Below are positions 30,924 to 40,228 of a stretch of DNA of 64,000 bases, piece after piece. Source of the stretch: Rhodobacteraceae bacterium QY30. GTDB taxonomy: Bacteria; Pseudomonadota; Alphaproteobacteria; Rhodobacterales; Rhodobacteraceae. The stretch covers positions 1,286,501 through 1,350,500 of the forward strand of contig CP023454.1 in the NCBI GenBank assembly GCA_002356635.1, given 5' to 3'. Positions within the stretch are counted from its first letter, which is position 1; each line of letters opens with the position of its first letter. The notes beneath the pieces were generated by a model that was not told the origin of the DNA, made no database searches, and was given only the letters and a program-made list of their open reading frames with translations. The position numbers and the translations under genes were made by a program.

Positions 30924-31928
30924 TCAACCGTCGAAATTCACTTCTTCCATCAGCTTCAGCGCCGCCGGGCGCAGCTTTGCGACTTCGGTCAGGCTCAGGC
31001 TGTCGGGGGTGAAGTCGCCCCAGCTTTTCACCAGATCCGACCGTTCGACGCCGGGTTTCAGCGGGAATTCGTGGTTGGTCTGGGCGTAGATCTTCTGCGC
31101 CTCGTCCGACACCAGGAATTCCATCAGCTTCAGCGCCGCGTCCTTGTTCGGCGCCGCCTTCGTCATCGCGATGCCCGAGACGTTCACATGCGTGCCGCCG
31201 CCTTCAAAGGTCGGGAACACGATGCGCGAGGCTTCGGCCCATTCCTTCTGTTCGGGGTTTTCGAGCATTTCGCCCATGTAATAGGTGTTGCCCAGGGCAA
31301 TGTCGCATTCGCCGGCCCAGATCGCCTTGGCCTGATCGCGGTCGCCGCCTTCGGGCTTGCGGGCCAGGTTGGCCTTCACGCCTTCGGCCCATTTTTTGGC
31401 ATAGGCTTCGTCATGGTGGCCGATCATCGCGGCCACCAGCGCCAGGTTGTAGTCATGCGTTCCAGACCGGGTGCAGATGCGGCCTTTCCATTTCGGGTCG
31501 GCCAGATCTTCATAGGTCGTGACCTCGCCTTCCTTCACGCGGTCCTTGCTTGCATAGACGACGCGGGCGCGGCTGGTCAGGCCGAACCATTTGCCCTCGG
31601 GATCGCGGAATTCGGCCGGGATCGCGTCCTCCAGCACCTTGTCGCTGACGGGTTGGGTGACGCCGGCATCGACGATCTGCGTCAGGCGCGCGATGTCGAC
31701 GGTCATCACCAGATCGGCGGGCGAACGGTCGCCTTCGCTTTGCAGGCGTTCGACCATGCCCTTGTCGACGAAAGCGACATTCACCTTGATCCCCGTCTCG
31801 GCAGTGAAGGCGTCAAACAGCGGTTGCACCAGTTCCGGCTGGCGGTGGGAATAGACGTTGACCTCTTCTGCCAGGGCCGGGGCGGCGAGGGCGAAAAGCG
31901 GCAGCGAAAGCAGGATACGTGCGGTCAT
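30924..31928 (-). CDS. Iron(III) ABC transporter periplasmic binding protein (FutA/FbpA type)
   Basis: A 334-residue secreted protein: Sec signal ending APALAEE, then VNVYSHRQPELVQPLFDAF, and the ferric-iron ligand region with a tyrosine pair in LGNTYYMGEML. This matches FutA1/FbpA proteins that hold Fe(III) in the periplasm for an FbpBC-type permease. No permease or ATPase gene is adjacent, so it is an orphan here and must work with a transporter elsewhere. It has its own promoter candidate at 31962-31990 and starts 77 bases after mazG ends. The frame upstream of the ATG at 31928 is non-coding in character. Confidence 0.9.
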   Translation of the reverse strand: MTARILLSLPLFALAAPALAEEVNVYSHRQPELVQPLFDAFTAETGIKVNVAFVDKGMVERLQSEGDRSPADLVMTVDIARLTQIVDAGVTQPVSDKVLEDAIPAEFRDPEGKWFGLTSRARVVYASKDRVKEGEVTTYEDLADPKWKGRICTRSGTHDYNLALVAAMIGHHDEAYAKKWAEGVKANLARKPEGGDRDQAKAIWAGECDIALGNTYYMGEMLENPEQKEWAEASRIVFPTFEGGGTHVNVSGIAMTKAAPNKDAALKLMEFLVSDEAQKIYAQTNHEFPLKPGVERSDLVKSWGDFTPDSLSLTEVAKLRPAALKLMEEVNFDG

Positions 31929-31961
31929 GTCGGTGAAACCTCTGTCTGTGTGACTGGAGGC

Positions 31962-31990
31962 TTTATTTCCGACAAAAATACTCAGGTCAA
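31962..31990 (-). promoter_or_regulatory. Promoter candidate for the iron-binding protein gene
   Basis: On the minus strand TTGACC (31990-31985), 17 bases, AATAAA (31967-31962), 34 bases before the start codon. The spacer carries TGA-N9-TCG, one base from the TGA-N9-TCA pattern described for iron-responsive sites in rhizobia and rhodobacters; that resemblance is suggestive only. Confidence 0.4.
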
Positions 31991-32005
31991 GACAAAAGCT
32001 CTCGC

Positions 32006-32848
32006 TCAGCCTTTTGCCGCCTTCTCGGTCCGCTTGGCGTCGTTCCAAAGCGCGTCCATTTCGGCCAGGTCTGAGTCCTGCGGGCGCTTGCCCCGTTCGG
32101 CAAGCGCCGCCTCGATCGACCGGAAGCGGCGTGTGAACTTGGCGTTGGCGTCGCGCAGTGCGCCTTCGGGATCAATGTCCAGATGGCGCGCAAGGTTCGC
32201 CATGACGAACAGCAGATCGCCGAATTCCTCGGTGATCTCGTCCTGCGTCAGCCGATCACGCGCCTCGATCAGTTCATGGGTTTCCTCGACCAGCTTCTCC
32301 AGCACCTCGTCGGTCGAGGGCCAGTCGAACCCCACCCGTGCCGCGCGGTTTTGCAGCTTCACGGCCCGGGTCAGCGCCGGAAGGCCCTGCGCGACGCCAT
32401 CCAGAACCCCGGATTCCGCCCGTTTGGCGCGCTCTGCCGCCTTCAGCTTTTCCCAATCGCGGGTCTGCTGTTCGGCGGACTTGTCGCGGGATTCGTCGCC
32501 GAACACATGCGGATGCCGCGCGATCATCTTGTCGGCAATGGTGCGGGCCACATCGTCGAAACCGAAGTGCCCGGCTTCTTCCGCCATCTGGGCGTGATAG
32601 ACCGACTGGAACAGCAGATCGCCCAGCTCGCCCTTCAGGTCCGGCCAATCCTGCCGTTCGATCGCATCGGCAACCTCATAGGCTTCCTCGATCGTGTAGG
32701 GTGCGATGGTGGCAAAGTCCTGTTCCAGATCCCAGGGGCAGCCGCCCTTCGGGTCACGCAAGCGTCGCATGATCTCGCGCAGGCGCAGCATGGGATCGGC
32801 CTGGGGATCATGGATCACCTTGTCCGAAGGTGTGGGAGTCTGTGCCAT
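32006..32848 (-). CDS. mazG: Nucleoside triphosphate pyrophosphohydrolase
   Basis: A 280-residue protein with two MazG domains in tandem. The first shows CPWDLEQDF and the Mg-binding EEAYE (E54, E55, E58) followed by KGELGDLLFQSVYHAQMA; the second, WPSTDEVLEKLVEETHELIEA and EEFGDLLFVMANLAR. MazG hydrolyses canonical and aberrant NTPs to NMP and PPi and can lower ppGpp. Length equals E. coli MazG. It is divergent from the M20 amidohydrolase gene, 68 bases apart. Confidence 0.95.
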   Translation of the reverse strand: MAQTPTPSDKVIHDPQADPMLRLREIMRRLRDPKGGCPWDLEQDFATIAPYTIEEAYEVADAIERQDWPDLKGELGDLLFQSVYHAQMAEEAGHFGFDDVARTIADKMIARHPHVFGDESRDKSAEQQTRDWEKLKAAERAKRAESGVLDGVAQGLPALTRAVKLQNRAARVGFDWPSTDEVLEKLVEETHELIEARDRLTQDEITEEFGDLLFVMANLARHLDIDPEGALRDANAKFTRRFRSIEAALAERGKRPQDSDLAEMDALWNDAKRTEKAAKG

Positions 32849-32916
32849 TGCGGTTCGTCCGAATTTGCGATTGTCTCGCTTCCGTGTATCCCCGACCCAG
32901 CCCGGAAGTCCACGTC

Positions 32917-34083
32917 ATGCCCGTCCTGAACCGCATTGCCGATTTCGCACCCGACATGACCGCCTGGCGCCGTCATCTGCACCAGAACCCCGAGCTGAGC
33001 TTCGACTGCCCGAAAACCGCAGCCTTCATCGCAGAACGGCTGCGCGACTTCGGTGTGGATGAAATCCACGAAGGCATCGCGCAGACCGGGATCGTGGCCA
33101 TCATCAACGGCCAGGGCGAAGGGCCGACCATCGGCCTGCGCGCCGATTTCGACGCCCTGCCGATCCACGAGGCGACGGGGGCTGCCCATGCCTCGACCTC
33201 GCCTGGCAAGATGCACGCCTGCGGCCACGACGGCCACACCACGATGCTGCTGGGGGCGGCGCGCTATCTGGCCGAAACACGGCGCTTTCAGGGTCGTGTG
33301 GCGCTGATCTTCCAGCCCGCCGAAGAAGATGGCGGCGGCGGCGAGGTGATGGTGAAGGAAGGCATCATGGAGCGGTTCAGGATCAGCGAGGTCTATGCGA
33401 TCCACAATGCGCCCAATACGCCCTTCGGCCATTTTGTCACGACGCCGGGGCCGATCATGGCGGCCGTGGATACGGCCTGGGTCTACCTGAAAGGCAAGGG
33501 CGGTCACGGCGCCATGCCGCATGACTGCATCGACCCGATCCCCGCCGCCGTGTCGATGATTGCCGCGCTTCAGACCATCGTCTCGCGCAATGTCTATGCC
33601 CTGCACGAAGCGGTGGTGTCTGTCACGCAGATCCACGCCGGGACCGCCAACAACATCATCCCCGAAGAGGCCTGGTTCTGCGCCACGATCCGCAGCTTCG
33701 ATCCCGAGGTGCGCAAGCTGTTGCAGCGACGTTTCACCGAAATCGTCGAAGGCATCGCCGCCGCGCACCGGGTCGAGTTGCGACTGAACTACGAAATCGG
33801 CTATCCGGCCACGGTGAACGATCCTGGCAAGACCGCCTTTGCTGCCGATGTCGCGCGCGAAGTGGCGGGAGATGCGGCGGTGGATTCCGATTCGGTCCGC
33901 GAAATGGGGGCCGAGGATTTCTCGTATCTCTTGCAGGCGCGGCCGGGCTGCTACCTGTTCCTGGGGCAAGGCGACGGGCCCGGCCTGCACCACGCGGCCT
34001 ATGACTTCAACGATGATGTCGCCCCTGTCGGCGCCAGCTTCCTGGCACGGCTGGTCGAGCGCGCGCAACCGCTGGCGGGGTAA
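32917..34083 (+). CDS. M20-family amidohydrolase (hippurate hydrolase type)
   Basis: A 388-residue binuclear metallohydrolase. Metal-site motifs: MHACGHDGH (H100, H104, H107), QPAEEDGGGGEVMV with the catalytic glutamates, and the dimer-domain GKGGHGAMPH. It belongs to the group of hippurate/indole-acetyl-amino-acid hydrolases that release an amino acid or amine from an N-acyl conjugate. The ATG at 32917 gives the normal N-terminus; the longer frame is not family-like. It precedes the ureohydrolase gene on the same strand (115-base gap), consistent with a role in N-acylated or guanidino-compound catabolism. Confidence 0.9.
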   Translation: MPVLNRIADFAPDMTAWRRHLHQNPELSFDCPKTAAFIAERLRDFGVDEIHEGIAQTGIVAIINGQGEGPTIGLRADFDALPIHEATGAAHASTSPGKMHACGHDGHTTMLLGAARYLAETRRFQGRVALIFQPAEEDGGGGEVMVKEGIMERFRISEVYAIHNAPNTPFGHFVTTPGPIMAAVDTAWVYLKGKGGHGAMPHDCIDPIPAAVSMIAALQTIVSRNVYALHEAVVSVTQIHAGTANNIIPEEAWFCATIRSFDPEVRKLLQRRFTEIVEGIAAAHRVELRLNYEIGYPATVNDPGKTAFAADVAREVAGDAAVDSDSVREMGAEDFSYLLQARPGCYLFLGQGDGPGLHHAAYDFNDDVAPVGASFLARLVERAQPLAG

Positions 34084-34198
34084 GGCCCGGCCCTTGCGGG
34101 GGTTGACAGCAGGGCGTGCGCGCTGGTTCTTTAGGCCCTGCCCGGATCAGCGCCGTCTCCGGCCCGAAGGACGCGCGAGCTTTCCCCCGGAGACCCTC

Positions 34199-35167
34199 AT
34201 GGGACTGGAAGATGCGAAAAGCCAGGTCGACCTGGCCTTCACCGCCGAACAGCGGCGCGGACTTGCCTTTGAAAACGCCTTTGGCGGCGCCACAAGCTTC
34301 CTGCGCCGGCGCTACACGAAGGACCTGAACGGTGTTGATGTCGCCGTCACCGGCGTGCCCTTCGACCAGGCCGTCACCCATCGCCCCGGCACCCGCTTCG
34401 GCCCCCGCGCCATCCGCGAAGCCTCAAGCCTGCAACCCTTCGATCCGCCCTACGGCTGGCCGATCAGCCCGCTTGAGGCGCTGGAGATCGTCGACTACGG
34501 CGATCTGGCCTTCGACTACGCGAAAACGGCCGACTTCCCCGATCGGCTCACCGCCCACATCCGCACCATCCTTGCCGCCGGGGCGGCCAGCGTGACGCTG
34601 GGCGGGGACCACTACATCACCTTCCCGATCCTGCGCGCCTATGCCGAAACCTTCGGCCCGATCAGCCTTCTGCATTTCGACGCCCATTCCGATACGTGGA
34701 AGGACGACGACTTCACCCGGATCGACCACGGCACGATGTTCTACAAGGCGGTGAAATCCGGCATCGTCGATCCCGCCACTTCGGTTCAGGTGGGCATCCG
34801 CACCCACAATGACGATTTTCTGGGCGTGAACGTCATCGACGCGCGCGAGGTGCACGAGACAGGCACCGGCGCCGTGGTCGAAAGGATCAGGGGCATTCTC
34901 GGCAATCGACCGGTCTACCTGACCTTCGACATCGACGCGCTGGATCCGGCCTTTGCACCCGGCACCGGAACGCCGGTCTGGGGCGGGCTGGCCAGCTGGC
35001 AGGCGGCGGCCATCCTGCGCGATCTGGCGGGGATCGCGATCAAGGGTGGCGATGTGGTCGAAGTCTCGCCCCCCTATGACACGACGGGCGCCACCGCCAT
35101 CGCGGGCGCTCATGTCGCGCACGAAATCCTTTGCCTCCTGGCCTGGGCCCGGGGCCACCGCGGCTGA
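34199..35167 (+). CDS. Agmatinase/guanidinobutyrase-type ureohydrolase
   Basis: A 322-residue arginase-fold enzyme that removes urea from a guanidino compound. The manganese motifs are complete: GGDH (135-138), FDAHSDTW (D161, H163, D165) and FDIDALDPAFAPGTGTP. Agmatinase (SpeB), guanidinobutyrase and related activities cannot be separated by these motifs. The ThDP enzyme at 36.5 kb, resembling 2-ketoarginine decarboxylase, would make 4-guanidinobutyraldehyde, so 4-guanidinobutyrate is a plausible substrate. GGAG is 8 bases upstream of the ATG at 34199. The product could equally be putrescine, linking to the polyamine-type transporter. Confidence 0.88.
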   Translation: MGLEDAKSQVDLAFTAEQRRGLAFENAFGGATSFLRRRYTKDLNGVDVAVTGVPFDQAVTHRPGTRFGPRAIREASSLQPFDPPYGWPISPLEALEIVDYGDLAFDYAKTADFPDRLTAHIRTILAAGAASVTLGGDHYITFPILRAYAETFGPISLLHFDAHSDTWKDDDFTRIDHGTMFYKAVKSGIVDPATSVQVGIRTHNDDFLGVNVIDAREVHETGTGAVVERIRGILGNRPVYLTFDIDALDPAFAPGTGTPVWGGLASWQAAAILRDLAGIAIKGGDVVEVSPPYDTTGATAIAGAHVAHEILCLLAWARGHRG

Positions 35168-35259
35168 ACCCTTGGCCGCCCTGTCGGAAAAAGCTGATGG
35201 GGCGGCGATAAAAAATGCATCTTTTCGCGCGCATCCGCGTAAAGAATGGCGCAGGACTT

Positions 35260-35322
35260 GAAACGGTGCCTGCCGGACGCCCATCTGAAACCGGGCGTCA
35301 CGCCATTGCAGCGCCCCGGAGG
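35260..35322 (+). promoter_or_regulatory. Structured folE2 leader; candidate THF-II (folE-motif) riboswitch
   Basis: GACGCCC (35276-35282) and GGGCGTC (35293-35299) form a perfect 7-bp stem. CCTGCCGG (35269-35276) can pair with CCGGAGG (35316-35322), which contains the folE2 ribosome binding site, with one bulged G, so the structure could mask translation initiation. Folate-sensing folE-motif RNAs that hide the ribosome binding site are known upstream of folE genes in alphaproteobacteria. Assignment to that class is inference; a covariance search would decide. Confidence 0.45.
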
Positions 35323-35331
35323 ATGCCCGAG

Positions 35332-36429
<1,098 letters not shown>

Positions 36430-36517
36430 CCCGTCGGCGGCGCGATGTCGCTGCCGGAATTGACAAGCGGCCGGCCGGCGAAGGACGCTTCTGCGGAAAA
36501 ACTGCAGGAGAGGCCCG

Positions 36518-38098
36518 ATGACGAACCGACCGCTTGGCGCGCAGATTTCCCACATGCTGAAGGACCGGGGGATCGACGTCATCTTCGGCATCCCCGGGGT
36601 GCATAACGTCGAGATGTATCGCGGCATCGAGGAGGCGGGGATCACCCATGTCCTGGCGCGCCACGAACAGGGCGCCGGCTTCATGGCGGACGGGTACGCC
36701 CGTGCGACAGGCCGTCCCGGCGTGGCCTATGTCATCACCGGGCCGGGCCTGACCAACATCCTCACGCCGCTGGGACAAGCCCATTCCGACAGCGTTCCGG
36801 TGCTGGTCATCGCCTCCTGTCTCAATCGGGGCGACCTGAAGATGGGCAAGGCCCGGCTGCACGACATGCGAGATCAGGAAGCGGCGGCGGCCACGGTCTG
36901 CGACTGGTCCCACACCGCGATGGACGCCGGCAGTGCATATCGGCTGATCGACCGTGCGCTGGCGGAATTCGCCTGCGCCCGCCCGCGACCCCGCGCGATC
37001 CATGTCCCGATCGAAGTTCTGGGGGCACCGGCCGAGTCTCCTCGCCCCGCCGCCCCCTTGCCCGAACGCCCGCGCGCCGCAGACGTCGCAAAGGCGGTGG
37101 GGATGATCGAAAACGCGCGCAGGCCGCTGTTCATCCTGGGCGGCGGGGCCGTGGGCGGGCATGAGGCTGCCCGCGCTGTCCTTGCGCGTCGTCATGCGGC
37201 AAGCTTTGTGACCGGGGCAGGGCGCGGCATCCCCGCACCGGGCGATCCGCTGCACTTCGGGCCGACCCTTGCGCGCCCCGACAGCGCCGCGATCTTTGCC
37301 CGTGCCGACCTGGTCATCGCCGTCGGCACCGAACTGGCCGAAACCGACCTCTGGCGCGACACCCTTGGCCATCGCTGCCCGTTGATCCGGGTGGACCTGG
37401 ACCCGGCCGAGCTGACCGACATCCACCCCGCCGACCTGGCGATCTGCGGCGATGCCGGGGACGTTCTGGCGGCCCTGGCCGAACGCCTGCCCGAGGGCGA
37501 CAGCGACTGGACCCCCTCCGAGGTGGCGCAGGCCCGCGCCCGCTTCCGCGCCGAGGTGGATGCCGAACGCCCCGGCATCCTGGCCATTGCCGAAGCCGTG
37601 CAGGCGGCGCTGCCTTCCGATACGATCTTCTATTCCGACATGACCCAGTTCGCCTATGTCGCGAACGAGATCCTTGATCTGCCCGCGCCGGGGCTTTGGC
37701 ATCACCCCTGGGGCTATGGCACGCTGGGCTATGCGCTGCCGGCGGCCATCGGTGGCAAGGCGGGCCAGCCGAAGCGGCCCGTGGTGGCCATCGCGGGGGA
37801 CTACGGGTTCCAGTACACGATCCAGGAACTGGGAACGGCGGTTGAACTGGGCCTGCCGCTGCCGATCCTGGTCTGGGACAACGGCAAGCTGAAGGAGATC
37901 GAGGAATCGATGCAGCGTTCGCAGATCGCCCCCAACGCCGTCATGGCTCGGAACCCCGATTTCCTGGGCGTGGCCCGCGCCTGGGGATGCCAGACCGCCG
38001 CGCCGCAGGATTTGCACGCGCTGTCGGCCGCACTGCGACAGGCGCTGGTGGCGGATGGCCCGACAGTCATCCACATGACGCCGGGCCTGGCGCGCTGA
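36518..38098 (+). CDS. ThDP-dependent decarboxylase, 5-guanidino-2-oxopentanoate decarboxylase type
   Basis: A 526-residue acetolactate-synthase-fold enzyme: the N-terminal ThDP glutamate E50 in ARHEQGAGFMADGYAR, GPGLTNILTPLGQA, a central Rossmann-like domain, and a C-terminal ThDP/Mg site reading AGDYGFQYTIQEL...DNGKLKEIEESM. The GDY variant of GDG occurs, to my knowledge, in the AruI-like (2-ketoarginine decarboxylase) group, which this resembles throughout. That enzyme acts in the arginine transaminase pathway. AGGAGAGG precedes the ATG. No transaminase or aldehyde dehydrogenase gene is nearby, so the assignment stays provisional. It converges on nagA with a 6-base gap. Confidence 0.75.
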   Translation: MTNRPLGAQISHMLKDRGIDVIFGIPGVHNVEMYRGIEEAGITHVLARHEQGAGFMADGYARATGRPGVAYVITGPGLTNILTPLGQAHSDSVPVLVIASCLNRGDLKMGKARLHDMRDQEAAAATVCDWSHTAMDAGSAYRLIDRALAEFACARPRPRAIHVPIEVLGAPAESPRPAAPLPERPRAADVAKAVGMIENARRPLFILGGGAVGGHEAARAVLARRHAASFVTGAGRGIPAPGDPLHFGPTLARPDSAAIFARADLVIAVGTELAETDLWRDTLGHRCPLIRVDLDPAELTDIHPADLAICGDAGDVLAALAERLPEGDSDWTPSEVAQARARFRAEVDAERPGILAIAEAVQAALPSDTIFYSDMTQFAYVANEILDLPAPGLWHHPWGYGTLGYALPAAIGGKAGQPKRPVVAIAGDYGFQYTIQELGTAVELGLPLPILVWDNGKLKEIEESMQRSQIAPNAVMARNPDFLGVARAWGCQTAAPQDLHALSAALRQALVADGPTVIHMTPGLAR

Positions 38099-38104
38099 CA
38101 CCGT

Positions 38105-39262
38105 TCAGGCCGGAATACCTCGCGGGGGCAGGCGGTCGGCGCAGGTTCCCGTGGGCATCCAGTCCTCGCCCAGGATCAGAAGGTCTTGCGCCGCGCGCCC
38201 CTCGATCCGGGCCAACGCCGGCTGGCCCACCAGCGCGGCCGGAACCATGATGCCCATGCGCAGCGCCGCCTGCGGGGAACGGCCCAGAACCATGATCATC
38301 CGCGCCACGCTTTGTGCCATCGTCACATGCGCGCCGGCCAGCGCCCCTTCGGCGTTGACCAGCCGCCCGTCCGAAAGCGTGATTTCCTGGCCGTAGAGGG
38401 TGAAACGGTCCCCACCGCCCACGGTGCTCATCGCGTCGGACACCAGGAAGGTCCGGTCAGGCACCCGGCGCGCACGGAGCGCGAGGCCGATCATCTCGTC
38501 CGCGACATGGTGCCCGTCACAGATGACGCCCACGTAGGCGTCGGAATTGATGGCCGCGCCGACCGTTCCCGGCTCTCGCCCCCGCATCTGCGACATGGCA
38601 TTGAACAGGTGGGTGAAACAGCTGGCGCCTTCGTCCAGAAGCGCCTGCACTTCGGACGCGGTTGCATCGGTGTGCCCGATCGAGACGATGGCCCCCAGCG
38701 CCGCCAGCCGCGCGACATCGCCGGGCTTCACCGCTTCGGGGGCGAGCGTGACCATCACCGTGATCGCGGCATCACGAAGCCGCGTGACATGGGCGAACGT
38801 CCGGTCGTCGAAGGGCCGGACATGCGCGGCCCCATGCGTGCCGCGGCGGGACGCGGCGATGTGCGGGCCTTCGATATGCAGTCCCAGGATGCCCGGATCG
38901 TCCCGGGTGGCCAGCGCCGCCTCGACCGCGCGATCCAGCACCTCGGGCGCATCGGTGATGACGGTGGGCAGGATCCCGACCGTGCCGAAACGCCGATGCG
39001 CCTGTGCGATGCCGCGCATCGCCTCGGCGGTGGGGGTGTTGTTCAGAAGAATATCGCCGCCGCCGTTCACCTGAAGGTCCAGATAGCCGGGCGCGATTGT
39101 GCCGGACAGGGGCGTGATCTCGACCTGTTCGGGCAGCGCCTCAAGCGTGGTGATCCCGACGATCTTGCCGCCCGCGAATCCCAGCGCCAGGCCGCTGCGC
39201 AGGTTTTCCCCGTCAAAGATCTGGTCGGGGACGATCCAGTCGACATGAAGCGGAGAAATCAT
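38105..39262 (-). CDS. nagA: N-acetylglucosamine-6-phosphate deacetylase
   Basis: A 385-residue amidohydrolase-superfamily enzyme making glucosamine-6-phosphate and acetate. Visible: APGYLDLQVNGGGDILLN, the metal-binding glutamate in LHIEGPHI, GHTDA, THLFNAMSQMRGREPG and the catalytic aspartate in LVSDAMSTVG. Its start overlaps the stop of the ROK kinase gene (ATGA), so kinase and deacetylase are coupled: the kinase phosphorylates a free amino sugar and NagA deacetylates it. No nagB or sugar transporter is in the window. Confidence 0.93.
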   Translation of the reverse strand: MISPLHVDWIVPDQIFDGENLRSGLALGFAGGKIVGITTLEALPEQVEITPLSGTIAPGYLDLQVNGGGDILLNNTPTAEAMRGIAQAHRRFGTVGILPTVITDAPEVLDRAVEAALATRDDPGILGLHIEGPHIAASRRGTHGAAHVRPFDDRTFAHVTRLRDAAITVMVTLAPEAVKPGDVARLAALGAIVSIGHTDATASEVQALLDEGASCFTHLFNAMSQMRGREPGTVGAAINSDAYVGVICDGHHVADEMIGLALRARRVPDRTFLVSDAMSTVGGGDRFTLYGQEITLSDGRLVNAEGALAGAHVTMAQSVARMIMVLGRSPQAALRMGIMVPAALVGQPALARIEGRAAQDLLILGEDWMPTGTCADRLPPRGIPA

Positions 39263-40206
39263 CGCGGCACCTCCCGGGGTTCGACCAGCCCTTGCCGAAG
39301 AAGGGCGGCATAGGCCGCGCCGCGCGCGCCGCTGGCATCGCCGCCTTCGGCCAACAGCAGATCAGGAATCGGCCAGCCGGGCAACATCGCTTCTTGCGCC
39401 GTCCGGAACAGGTCCGGGACCAGTCCGTCGATGCGCGACAACCCGCCCGCCAGAACGATGCAGTCGGGATCCAGCGTCAGGGTCAGCATGACCAAGAGTT
39501 CGGCCACCAGTTCGCACCAGACGGCCCATACCCGGGCGGCATCCGGGTCGCTGGTGCGGGCAAGGGCGACCTGGGGCGCGGTCATCTCCTGTCCGGTCAG
39601 GTGCCGCGCCAGCCGCACCATGCCGGGGCCGGAGATCAGGGTTTCATAGCATCCCGTCCGCCCGCAACCGCAGCGCAGAACCGGCAGGCCGTGCGCCACG
39701 ACGGGCCGGGCGGCGATGGCGACATGGCCGATTTCGCCGCCCAGCCCGCCCGGGCCTTCGGCCAGCCGCCCGTTCACCGCCAGCCCGCCACCCACGCCCG
39801 AACCAAGGATCAGGCTGGCCACCGTGCCGCGTCCGCGCGCCGCGCCCAATGCCGCCTCGGACAGGGTCAGGGCCTGACCGTCGTTCAGGTAGGCGATGGA
39901 CTGGCGGGCGGCGCGGGCGATGTCGGCGGGGAAAGGTTGGCCGGTCGCCGCAAGATTGGCCGTCAGCGCCCGGCCGGTGGCGGGGTGGATCCTGCCCGCC
40001 GCCGCGATGCCGCAGGGCAGGTCGTGCCCCGCGCCGTCACGACCCCAGGCGATCAGCCGGGCCAGCGCCGCGACCAGACCGGCATAGTCCTTCGGCGTTG
40101 GGATCCGGCGGCGGTCCGCAACCCGCCAGTCGCGGTCGAACAACTGCGCCTCGGCCTTGGTGCCCCCAAGGTCGATCCCCAGCGCGATCAGCACGGGGTC
40201 TGGCAT
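39259..40206 (-). CDS. nagK: ROK-family N-acetylhexosamine kinase (NagK-like)
   Basis: A 315-residue sugar kinase: ATP site GIDLGGTKAEAQ, the ROK active-site aspartate in YLNDGQALTLSEA, a glycine-rich GSGVGGGLAVNG, the GGEIGHVAI block and the zinc-binding CGCGRTGCYE. Coupling to nagA by a four-base overlap indicates N-acetylglucosamine, the likely source being recycled or environmental peptidoglycan and chitin sugars. ROK kinases for N-acetylmannosamine look alike, so the substrate rests on context. The C-terminus (QGLVEPREVPR) overlaps the nagA start. Confidence 0.85.
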   Translation of the reverse strand: MPDPVLIALGIDLGGTKAEAQLFDRDWRVADRRRIPTPKDYAGLVAALARLIAWGRDGAGHDLPCGIAAAGRIHPATGRALTANLAATGQPFPADIARAARQSIAYLNDGQALTLSEAALGAARGRGTVASLILGSGVGGGLAVNGRLAEGPGGLGGEIGHVAIAARPVVAHGLPVLRCGCGRTGCYETLISGPGMVRLARHLTGQEMTAPQVALARTSDPDAARVWAVWCELVAELLVMLTLTLDPDCIVLAGGLSRIDGLVPDLFRTAQEAMLPGWPIPDLLLAEGGDASGARGAAYAALLRQGLVEPREVPR

Positions 40207-40228
40207 GTCACCTCGGCGGAGTCGCCGA

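Noticed and set aside
36430-36517. Possible tRNA or small RNA in the gap after folE2
   Set aside because: No cloverleaf or conserved T-loop found; the same holds for the other intergenic gaps.
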